A stretch of 64,000 bases of DNA from Mycteria americana (Eukaryota; Chordata; Aves; Ciconiiformes; Ciconiidae), in contig NC_134366.1 in assembly GCF_035582795.1 (NCBI RefSeq), forward strand, positions 151,823,519 through 151,887,518, in the 5' to 3' direction. Numbering within the stretch: position 1 is the stretch's first letter; each line of letters opens with the position of its first letter. The translations under genes and the position numbers were made by a program. Positions 37,263-46,012 of this stretch are shown one piece after another. Below the pieces are notes generated by a model. It made no database searches. It was given only the letters and a program-made list of their open reading frames with translations, and was not told where the DNA came from.

Positions 37263-37660
37263 GTCTTTCTTTCTGTCTTTCTTTCTTTCTGTCTTTCTTT
37301 CTTTTTCTTTTCGTTTTTAAAAAAATCTCATTTTGATACATCTCTCTTGAAACTGAATATCCATGCACTGAATATGCTTGGGTTGTTCTCTCCCATTGCA
37401 ACACTGACCTAACTGTACTGTGGTTATTATCACAGAACTGCTCTCCCATTAACACCTCCTGAAGTAAGTTCTGTGCGCCACACCACGCCAAATCCAGAAC
37501 AGCATCTTGTTGTGGGTTCTATGGCTAGTTTTTCTGGGAAACAATCATTTATTGTGACTCTGCATCTCATGTTGATGAGTCATTAATCCACATGTGGGCA
37601 ACTGAAAGTCCCTCCTCCTACGACCTGTCCTAACCATACAGCTTCTTTCATCTCACTTAG
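35545..37660 (-). mobile_element. Ancient CR1 LINE, about 2.1 kb, antisense
   Basis: Read on the minus strand, this follows the coding order of an old CR1 ORF2 lineage like those common in turtles and crocodilians. From low to high coordinates the antisense phrases include CTTTCCTCATAAGGAAGC, CCAGATGGGGGTGCACCA, CCGTCAATGGTGACTCCAAG, CTTTCTGGAAATCCAAATAC, AATCGTGTTGACTGC and ACTGGTCTGTTGTTGCC. The reverse transcriptase active-site segment (36034-36058) now reads FAVNSKL instead of the F-A-D-D pattern, so the catalytic aspartates are lost. Many stops and indels and a microsatellite at 37211-37315 show great age. It is the longest LINE piece in the window. Confidence 0.8.
37211..37315. repeat. 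(TTTC)n pyrimidine microsatellite within ancient CR1
   Basis: About 100 bp is almost pure pyrimidine on the plus strand, built from TTTC units with regular TTTCTGTC variants and decaying ends. It sits inside the old CR1, whose homology resumes after it. Long homopurine-homopyrimidine tracts may form triplex DNA (inferred). Confidence 0.9.
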
Positions 37661-37665
37661 CAGTT

Positions 37666-37998
37666 CACAGAATCACAGGGTAGTTGAGGTTGGAAGGCAC
37701 CTCTGGAGACCCACTCATCAGCCCAGCCCTGCTCAAAGGAGGGTCAGCCACAGCAGGAAGCTCAGGGCCGTGTTCAGTGGGGATTTGAGGATCTCCAAGG
37801 ATGGAGGCTTCACAACCTCTCTGGAAAACTGTTCCAGTGTTGGGCCACCTGCACAGTAAGACATTTTTTTCTTACATTTAAATGGAATTTTTTGTATTTC
37901 AGTTTATGCCCGTTGTCTCTCGTCCTTTCACTAAATATCCCTGAGAAGAGTCTGGCTCCGTCTTCTTTTCCTTGGCTTGCTCAGAAAGCATTCAGGTA
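37666..37998 (-). mobile_element. CR1 LINE 3' fragment
   Basis: Antisense CR1 begins at its 3' end with CACAGAATCACAGGG, then GTTGAGGTTGGAAGGCACC, CTCCAAGGATGGAGG, TCACAACCTCTCTGGAAA and CTGTTCCAGTGTTGGGCCACC, ending near the TTCCTTGGCTTGCTC segment. It is 5'-truncated and of middle age. It lies next to the end of the much older CR1, so it may have inserted into it. Confidence 0.88.
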
Positions 37999-38130
37999 AG
38001 AGATAGGGTTAGCAACATGCTAATTGCAGTGATGGAGTTCTCAGAGAGCTCAGCACAGCCTCGTCAGGTTTTTAATGGTTTTTAATCCATGACAGTACTT
38101 TTCCTTGTAAGGATCCATGTAAGGATCCCC

Positions 38131-38560
38131 CTGTTTAGTACTCGTGAGACTGCATGTGGAGTACTGTGTCCAGTTTGGGGCTCCTAGTAAAAGAAAGACA
38201 AATTGGAGAGAGTCCAGTAGAGGGTCACCAAGATGGTCACGATGCTGCAGCACACTCTGCAGGAGGAAGGACTGAGAAAACTGGATTTGTGTAACCCTGG
38301 AGAAGAGAAGGCTGAGGGAGGGTCTTATTGCTGCCTACATCTGCCTAACAGGGAGTTACAGCAAAGACTGAGTTACATGCTTCTTGGACACGCATAGCTA
38401 AAGCAGAATAGATGTGGTTACAAGTTGCAAGGGAAATTCCAGCTGGACATATGGAAAAACTTTTCACTGGAGTATTTAACCAGTGGAACAGGTTGCCCAG
38501 AAAGGTGGTGGGATCTCCGTACTTGGAGATACTCAAAACCTGACTGAACTAGGCCCTGAG
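38131..38560 (+). mobile_element. CR1 LINE fragment, sense, missing its 3' end
   Basis: Plus-strand CR1 ORF2 tail: CTGCATGTGGAGTACTGTGT, CCAGTTTGGGGCTCC, GGAGAGAGTCCAGTAGAGGG, GGAGAAGAGAAGGCTGAGGG, TTTTCACTGGAGTATTTAACC and CAGTGGAACAGGTTGCCC occur in coding order. It contains stops and indels. It stops around GGAGATACTCAAAACC...GGCCCTGAG without the UTR and terminal repeat. Its orientation is opposite to the fragment ending 130 bp upstream. Confidence 0.88.
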
Positions 38561-40375
38561 AAAACATGAAGTAACTCTGAAATTAGAGCAGTAGTTCTTC
38601 CTCCACCCTTAGCTTTTGGCATACCTTTCCCTGAAAGCTCACCTATCACTTAGGCAAGGCAATTGCCTTCTCTGGGTGCAAGCATTTGCGAATGCCAGGC
38701 TTCATGACCGGTCAGTGCAGAGAGCACATTTAATGATGCAGCTCTCTGCTAATAGAACAAGTTTGGCATCTCGTAGTGCCTCACAGTGCCTGGAAACATA
38801 AAGCTGAGTGCCCTCCAGGGCAGTGAGAGCAAGTCCAAGATGAATAACTCTTCCACTGCAAGGCAAGATGGAAAAGTCTCCAGAACAAACATGAAGACAT
38901 TGCTCCTTTGCAGGCAAACTAATCCGTGCTTTTCCATCCTTTCATGTAATCCACCCACCACAGAAAGTTGCTAACTAGGACTTGGAAAGTAAAATGTGCA
39001 TTAAATGAATGGGTTTGGCAGAGGGAACATCTGTTTGTGAGTAACTTCTTGTTCTCTACATATGATAATGGTTATGGATTTGTGTACAGAATACTGAACT
39101 TGTTTACAGCTCCTAGGAACTGTATGTTTTGAATCATTAATAAGGAGTGTTTTTAAATGCAGAATTTCTCATCAATATGAATGTTGCTGGTTTTCTCCTC
39201 CCTAAATACGTGCCGTTCAGTTTGCAAATTAAATATCAGTGAGATTCACTTAATGTCGCTCTTTCAGCAGCCACGGAGATCAACATTTTTATTATCACAG
39301 TCTGTTCTACTCAGTGTGTTGATATTCATGACAGTTACCCAGCAAAAATAGAACCATTTTCACATGATCTCTAAAAGATATTCCAGGTTTAATCTGACAT
39401 GATACCAAAGGAAGTAGGAAATATTTACTGCGAGGGGGCGGGTCTGCTTGTTTAAAACAAACCTGGGAAACAAAAGAACCTAAAATGAAATTGTCCCTAG
39501 CTCAGAATATATGTATTTACACTTCTTCTCCTTACAGCAGGGTAGTCCCTTCAAAGGGAGATGGGCTAACCAGAAGATGAATGAAGAGGACTCTGCATCT
39601 AATGCTCTGCCTTGAAGAGTTTTCCATGATCTAATTCTCACCTTACTCAGCTCAGATGCTTCCTTCTCTCCTTGCTTTTCACTGTGCTCTTTAGGCAGCC
39701 CATTCTACCATGGGGATATTGCCTTTTAAAGCAATAAAAATAACTTTTTAGTAGAAGTATGTATGTGTAAATCCCAGCTAATCATTACACTGACTTAAGC
39801 TCTGGCTAGTGTTAAATGCACATTTGTCGAGCTGTGGATTTGCTGAGCTCCCTACACACAGCACGTGGCATTTGCTTATTTCTCCCTGTCATTTTCATGC
39901 AATATTGCCCCTGCCTTGGTGCTTATTTTCTCTAGGTTGCAACCCGAGCCCCCCCGAACGCTGCCACTCCTGCGTGTGAGTGGGAGGTCTGCATTCCAGC
40001 TCCCCATCTGAAGCCCGTCAGAGCTGCGAGCGAGAACAGTCTGTGACATATTCCGGTAGGAATGCCTTTTTAAAAGAGGTTTTTGGGCAATGCTCCAGAC
40101 ACAGCAAGTGCGGGACGGGGATCTGATTTCACCTCTAATGCAAGAAGTATTCATGTGAAAGCTTCTCTTCCACAGAAGAGACTGCAATGACAGTTAAGTT
40201 GTAATTAGTTTTCTGGTGTTATCTGATTTCGATAAGCATACGCACGCACCACACCCACACATAACCACACTCACGCCCTCTCATAGCTAAACTAACCTGA
40301 AGGGGATCGGTAGTGCGCTTTTTCATGTGTCAGAAAAGATACTCAAAACAACTTGGGGATGGCTGGACAAGTTTA

Positions 40376-40400
40376 GCAGACAAGACAAGACAAGACAAGA
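40376..40400. repeat. Short (ACAAG)n microsatellite
   Basis: There are about five GACAA/AGACA units, followed by an A-run. Confidence 0.75.
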
Positions 40401-40455
40401 AAAAAATATTAAAATCACAAGAAAATTCACATGACTGTATTCTGGATTTCTTATT

Positions 40456-40480
40456 TCAGATTCTGCAGTGCAGAATCTGA
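40456..40480. other. Perfect 11-bp inverted repeat with 3-base loop
   Basis: TCAGATTCTGC (40456-40466) is followed by AGT and then GCAGAATCTGA (40470-40480), an exact reverse complement. A hairpin is possible in RNA or DNA. It is too short for a pre-miRNA. Confidence 0.8.
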
Positions 40481-41493
40481 GGGAGGAAGACTCTAGCTGT
40501 GATGTGCTGTGGCCTCTGAGGAAGTGAGCCCAGGACCACTGCCCAGCCCGATGACCTCCCCAAGAAAACCTGTAAGCCAGCTTCCCGTGAGAGAACATTT
40601 TGCACAAAACAACTACCCCATCTCTACTCACCAGTTCTCGAGAAAGACCTTACCAAAAATAAGCCTAGGAAATAATATTCAACTCTACTAGCTACTAAAA
40701 ATCAGCAGATCAGCAGAGACGTTTGCTTCACGACATCCCGCAATGTTTCACGCATCCTTCACCTACTAATCCCTCTCAGTCCTCAGGTGCTCCCGACCTG
40801 TCGCTGTACCCCCAAGCATATCCCCTCTCCCCTTGCCACACCCTCTGTGGTCCATGGGTGTCATTGCCTTAGTCTATTAAACTTATTCCATTAAAAGTAA
40901 ACTGATCTCAAAGCGATTGTTCCCAACCGGTACCGTGAAAATTGCAGCTTCTCTCTCAGACCTATAAAAAAAGCTTGGTTGCCCAAAGATTTATGTATAG
41001 TTTTTGAGTGCATAGGTTGGTCTCATGAAAAATTAGACCTACAATCCTTTCCTTGTCTATGTCCTTCAGAGCTATTACAACAATAAGTAACGTTAGGGCT
41101 GGACATAGCCGCTTCCCATCACTACAGAAAGGCTTAGGCTCCCTTCTGGAACCAAATCACTCCAACAACAAAGATTTCGCCTCATAGCAAAGGCAGAGCG
41201 GCTCCTTTGCTATCTCTGGTGGTTTGCGTGAATGTAAAAGACATGCAGACACAGCAGAGAAAAAAAGATAGCAACTAAGTGCAGACAAACATGGAAGTCT
41301 TCACAGCAGGAAAAATCCCCCCACCCTAGCACAGACTTTTGGCTGAAAGATAATGTCTTTGTTCCCAGCTCCAAGATGCTGTCAGTCCTATTTGATTTCT
41401 TCTGCTCTAAAAGAAACAGACTTCTGCACATGCTTTGTAAATGAAAGGGATTGCATTAAAAAACTGTTTATTGTTATTTTTTCTTCTTAACAG

Positions 41494-41676
41494 AAACTGC
41501 CTGCAGGGTCCCTCCTTTCAGCCAACAGCTCGTCAGAAAGCAGCAATAGTACGCTGAAGGAGTCTGATGGGTTACCTTCATCCTTATTAGCCATTATTGA
41601 TCCAAAAGAAGGAGAAACAAGTTGTACTGGATGGATGCTGGATTATCTGAGCAGAGGCTGTCTATGTTGGAACTGA
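41494..41676 (+). other. Exon-like 60-codon open stretch behind a strong acceptor
   Basis: A long T-rich tract ending TTCTTCTTAACAG (AG at 41492-41493) looks like a strong 3' splice site. The following frame is open for 60 codons. It begins KLPAGSLLSANSSSESS, is Ser-rich and then acidic, and ends with a Cys/Trp-containing DYLSRGCLCWN before TGA at 41674-41676. The composition looks more coding-like than random AT-rich DNA. No initiating ATG is needed if it is an internal or terminal exon. A second, Lys/Arg-rich open frame follows at 41711-42001 in a different phase. There is no obvious AATAAA close behind, and I recognise no homologue. Chance is a real alternative. Confidence 0.22.
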
Positions 41677-42689
41677 TCGGATATTTTAGCTTTGATGAGT
41701 TTGCAGATAAATGCTCCAAGACACTGTCAAAGGTTCCCCATATAGGCTACAGCCTGTGGTGGTTATAAGCCTGAGAGGGCCTCTTAAAAAGATTAAATCC
41801 GCCTACTCCTCTAGGGAGATTTGCACAGTAAGAAAAATTACAAACTTAAAGATAAAAACATTCAAATCCATCTTCCAAAAACAAGACCATATATCAAAAC
41901 GTTATAATCCAGTCATGAATATTTTTAAAAGCTCAAGAAGATTTCCACCCAAAAGCTTGAGAAGAATAATCCATCCAGCTGAGCCTCAAATTGTTATATA
42001 GGTATATCTACTTACCGGTAAAAAATGTAAAAGAACATGACAGGGTTGTTTTGCAAATGAGAAATTCTGAAACTTCAAAAGTTAAGCACCTTTAATAAGA
42101 CCATCTCCTCCAATGCTGAACACTGGATAATCTAGAAATACAATTAAGAAACTCAAATATCTTAAAGTCTGCCTTGCTCCTCACTGTATCGCATTGATTT
42201 TTTCTGTGGTGAAGACCCCAGGGTTACAGAGACGTGAAACGAGGCCACAGGAGAGAATAACTGCGTATAAATAACATCAGCCCCTGATGGCAACTACCAC
42301 AGCGGCATAGCTGTTTAAGTGTAAGGTGCCGTGGCAGTTGGGTGCCTGCCCCTGTCCCCTGGCTCCGAGCTGTAAGAAACTCTTGTTATTTAACTGTGGT
42401 TATGGGACTTCTTATGTTCGTTGCCACAGGCTTATCAGAAATACTGGTCTTATCACCATGAGAGGAAACTATTTATTAAGTCTAATAGTTTAACAACTAA
42501 CACCCCCCCCCCGCCAAATTGTGCATAACGTCTCACACCCAATGTCTTTCTAAACCTAAAGATTTATTAAAAGTGAAAGAAGAAATGAAAACATTGGGGT
42601 GGTGGAAAGCAAATGAAACCCCTTTGGCTTAGTTACCCCTCTGAATGCGTCAGGCGGTACACATTCTGTCGCCAGCCAAGGCAGGCAGA

Positions 42690-42837
42690 TCGGGAGCAGG
42701 CTTCTTTTGCGACCGCGCGCCGTACGCTGAGAGTATAAACACGAGATAAGGACCGCTCCAAAACCCGACGGCTGCGTCACCGCGCGCTGCCGGCATCTTT
42801 CGCTTTCAGCAAGCGGCGGAGAGCAGAGGGGCAAAGG
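42690..42837 (+). promoter_or_regulatory. CpG-rich TATA promoter candidate with IRF element
   Basis: CpG dinucleotides are dense here (GCGACCGCGCGCCGTACG, CCGACGGCTGCGTCACCGCG) against a CpG-poor background. A TATA box, TATAAA, is at 42734-42739, and a start would be expected near 42765. A CRE-like TGCGTCA follows, and a perfect IRF/ISRE core TTTCGCTTTC (GAAAGCGAAA on the minus strand) sits at 42798-42807, inside the predicted 5' UTR. Thirty bases later comes AAGGATGG (ATG 42838). The pieces are seen directly; that they form an interferon-type promoter is inference. A degraded LTR is the alternative. Confidence 0.3.
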
Positions 42838-42850
42838 ATGGAGCCCGCTG
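42838..42850 (+). CDS. Candidate first coding exon (MEPA, phase 1)
   Basis: ATG in a good context (AAGGATGG) starts a four-residue reading, Met-Glu-Pro-Ala plus one base of the next codon, directly followed by GTAAGC, a strong 5' splice donor. Without splicing the frame ends after 16 codons at TGA. It lies 99 bp downstream of a TATA box and 30 bp after an IRF core. The next exon would have to start with the last two bases of a G-- codon; I could not identify it. The product is unknown. Such short first exons are common in vertebrate genes, but the evidence here is only motif arrangement. Confidence 0.18.
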
Positions 42851-43631
42851 GTAAGCAGGGCAGCGCAGCCAGAACGGGGCCGTGTTGAACTCGTGAAGAC
42901 AAAAAGGCTTTCCTGTACATTTTAAAAGGTTTTTAAAAGAGCATTTTAAAAGCTCCCTCTCATGGCCTGAGAGTTCACAGCCTTGGTAAACAGGCTTTGC
43001 TAAAGCTATTTAAAAACTGTCCTTGCCTGATTTGAGCACAGCGTCCCCGTTCAGGAAAGCGATGTTTTTCTCTGGAGTTACATCCTAGCTTTGGATGTGG
43101 TGAAGCTTTTTCTGAGAAAAACTTTGTTAGCAGTCTAGCAGGGACATCCTCCCCCTCCGCACCAAGAGAGGGTGCGGGGTGGGTGCCAAGGCCAGTGCAA
43201 AGGGCTGGGGCAGGAAACAACCAGGGAGGGGAGTAGGATCCAAGGGTCAAAGCAAGGATCCAGGATCTGTGTTTGAGCAGAACCAGAATCAAGACGGCAA
43301 ATATGTTGTAACAAAAGATTCCCAGGGCAGCTGTGGGAAGCCGAGTGTTCTTAGGTTCCTCGCAAACTCCCAAATGTGCCTGTGATGGCAAAGGGCAGCC
43401 TTAAGCCTCCTTGGGCCTCACCCAAGTGCCAGCCAGCGACGAGTCAGGATGGTCAATTTTTCACCATCAAATGCATTCAGCATAACCTTCCCAGTATTCA
43501 CCAAGCGATTTGGGAACTGGATAAAAAGTCTCCATAACATTCAAGACAACATAGTGTAACACTGGTAGCTAACACACAGCATGGCAGCATGGCTTTTGCT
43601 GTTCCATATGCTCTCCCCAAATGCCCTGTAA

Positions 43632-44276
43632 TTACCAGCAGCATAAAAATAACTTCCTCCTGGTTCTCTTTGGTATCACCAGTATCCACAGTATGCCTGT
43701 GCCTGCATCTGGATGGCTGGGGTTAAGTATTACTCTGTTGCAGTAGTGCCCAGGGGCCAGGAACCTGCTGTGGTAGGCACTGGTCACCCAGGCAGAGGCA
43801 ATGCCTGCCCTGAAGAGGTCATGACTGCAATGGAAGATTAAAAAGGAAAGATAAAATATCCGATTTTCAGCTGAATGCAGTCTGGATTCAACTGAAGGAG
43901 AGGCAATAAGAATCACAAGGGCCAGTCTTTCCCGCATGTTCACCTCTTCAGACTTGGCAGGCAGGATGACGTCCAGGACACTATCACGCAGATGAAAGCA
44001 TTTTCCAGCTGTAACTAAGCATCTCTGGCAAACAGGGTGGTGAAGAAGCAGCCAACAAAAATCTGATGTGATATTTAGGACAGATTTACATCTCTTTGCA
44101 CTGTTTGAATGATGCAAGGAAGATAACACCACAGACTTCATCACTGAAAGCATTTTAATCTTGCTCACAAAGTCTGCTCCAGAACTATAGTTACCACTGC
44201 CCCTCTTGCCACACACGAAAGCACCACAGTCACAAGATGCCTGATGACCATGTGAGCTGAAAGCCTGAAGTCTCAT
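43632..44276 (-). other. Unrecognised 214-codon open reading frame
   Basis: The frame is open on the minus strand for 214 codons, with an ATG at its start (complement of 44274-44276). The translation is rich in Ser, Leu, His and Cys, with scattered short hydrophobic runs and no recognisable domain or regular membrane topology. It does not match the CR1 ORF2 sequences seen elsewhere in this window. Length alone is borderline for chance in a 64 kb window read in six frames. It could be a decayed retrogene or chance. Confidence 0.12.
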
Positions 44277-44974
44277 TCTTGCTTTTTTTCTGTGGGAAGA
44301 TCAAATACATCACTACTGCATGAGACACAAAAGCAAAGCTCTATCATTTATAATTATAATCTGTCTTGGGACGTATTTCACATTTCAGAGGTGTTAATCC
44401 CCAAATACTAGCCAAATTCTTTGTCTTCACAATTTCCTTCTATTTCAGAAATACAGCGGTTGCAATGTGAATGAGTTTTTTCTTTACAGTTTGTTCTAAA
44501 GTTGCTGTGTGGTCCTGCGCAGCAGGGGCCATATAGACCTGGTCAGAAATTTCTAACTAAATTAGTTTCCCTGCCAAAATGCCTCACTTACTTCCCCTGT
44601 TTGGAGCTACTTTTCCTGATAAAGTATATGCTGTGCTAGGGAACGTGGAGGGAGGCTAGCACTTTCTGGCCTGAAGATCAGGGCACTCTTCTTGGATGAA
44701 AGAGTTCCAGGCTCAGGCTCAATTACTATTTGATTACCAGACAAACAGCTAATCTTTTCTCCTGTCCTTCTAGAGAAACAGAACCCAAGCCAGACAAAAC
44801 CTAGAAAGGCCTTGATGTTGACCTACTAAAACAATTTGAAAATTCTAAAATCTCAACTGTTTTTGTGGGATGGCATGAAAAGCATTTCACATCCCCCTCA
44901 ACCAGTAGGTTTCCTATCGGAAGCAATAGCTTTTAGTGGGGCTGAACTTCCCCACAGCGGCCCTTCCCCTTAGA

Positions 44975-46012
44975 ACTGGGGTCATTCAGGTTGGAAGAGA
45001 CCTTGGGGAGTGATCTTGTCCCTCCTCCCATGCAAAGTTAGTCCAGCTCAGATCAGATGGCTCGGGACCTTGTCCAGTTGAGTTTTGAATGTCTGCTGGT
45101 CTGGAAATGACACAGCTTCTCTGCGCAGCTTGTTCTAGTGCTGAACTACCCTCATGGTGAAAATTATCTTCCTAACATCTGAATGAATTTCCCTTGCTGC
45201 AGTTTGTGCCCATTGCCTTTCATCTTATCAGCGTGCACCACACATAAGAGTCTGGCTCCCGTCACTGAGTTGTGGAGAGCAAAAACATCTCCCCTTGGCC
45301 TTCTCTTCATGAGACTGGACAAAGCCAGCTCTGACTGCCTCTCTTCAAACATCACGGGCTCCTGCCCCCTAACCATCCTGGTGACCCTCTGCTGGTCTTG
45401 CTCCAGTTTGTCAATTAATTTCTTGAACTGGGGAACACCAGAGTGGACACAGTACTCCAGCTGTGGTCTCACAAGCGTGGAATAAAAGAGAAGGATGACC
45501 TCTCTTGACCTGCTGGCTATACCCTTGCTAATACAGCCCAGCACACAGGTTTTGCCACAGTGGCATATTGCTGCCACACGTTCAGCTTGAGGTCCACCAG
45601 GACACCCAGGTCCCTTTCTGAAAAGCTGCTTTCTAGACAGCTGACCATACTGAACTGTTGCATGAGGTTATTCCATCCCACATGAAGGACTTGGCATTTG
45701 CCTTGCTGATTGCCATGAGGCTCCTGCCAGTCCATTCCTCCCGCTGTCAGGGTCCCTCTAAATAGCAGCCCTGCCCTCCAGCATATCAACCACATCCCTG
45801 CAATTTGGTATCATCTGCAGGTTCCAGTTGCTAATAAATGCATTAAACAGCATTGGCCCCAGTATCAGTCACCACTAGTAGTAACCTGCCACCAGATGGA
45901 TTTTGTACTGCTGATCCCAACCTTTTGAGTCAGGCAGTCCAGCCAATTTTCCATCCACTTTATTGCATCTTATCCAGTCCATATCTCACCTTCTTACAGA
46001 GGCATAGTGAAG
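44975..46012 (-). mobile_element. Old CR1 LINE reaching the reverse transcriptase core
   Basis: An antisense CR1 of about 1 kb. Starting from the 3' side it carries CAGGTTGGAAGAGACCTTGG, then the ORF2 C-terminal region. A 137-codon open frame at 45164-45577 contains SREVILLFYSTLVRPQLEYC and the KMKGNGHKLQQGKF segment. Towards the 5' side come DLGVLVDLKLN-like and VDMLEGRAA-like motifs. At 45801-45818 the minus strand reads ADDTKL, the CR1 reverse transcriptase active-site segment, still with both aspartates. Frameshifts separate these parts. The 5' end is lost near 46012, and the terminal repeat is degraded. Confidence 0.92.

Larger units (their letters stand above)
42503..42872 (-). mobile_element. 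Possible antisense LTR remnant (alternative reading of the promoter-like block)
   Basis: On the minus strand, AATAAA (42568-42563) is followed about 45 bases later by a terminal ...GTTATGCACA and then ATTTGGCG, which resembles an LTR 3' end (CA) next to a primer-binding-site-like TGGCG. A homopolymer of C on the plus strand interrupts what follows. I found no matching TG start or target duplication on the other side, so the boundaries are a guess. It competes with the host-promoter interpretation of 42690-42850. Confidence 0.22.
38561..44974. other. Unique tract holding the best host-gene candidates
   Basis: No large transposon is recognisable except a possible LTR remnant near 42.5-42.8 kb. 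Contents are a hairpin at 40456-40480, an ACAAG microsatellite at 40376-40400, an exon-like stretch at 41494-41676, a TATA/IRF/CpG promoter-like block with a short first-exon candidate at 42690-42850, and an unrecognised 214-codon minus ORF at 43632-44276. The part 38561-40300 shows nothing I can name. Confidence 0.5.

Noticed and set aside
37211..37491. 127-codon minus ORF rich in Lys/Glu/Arg
   Set aside because: Its charged run is the translation of the TTTC microsatellite, so the frame is an artefact of the simple repeat.
45164..45577. 137-codon minus ORF as a host gene
   Set aside because: It matches the CR1 ORF2 region after the reverse transcriptase core and lies inside a degraded CR1 copy.
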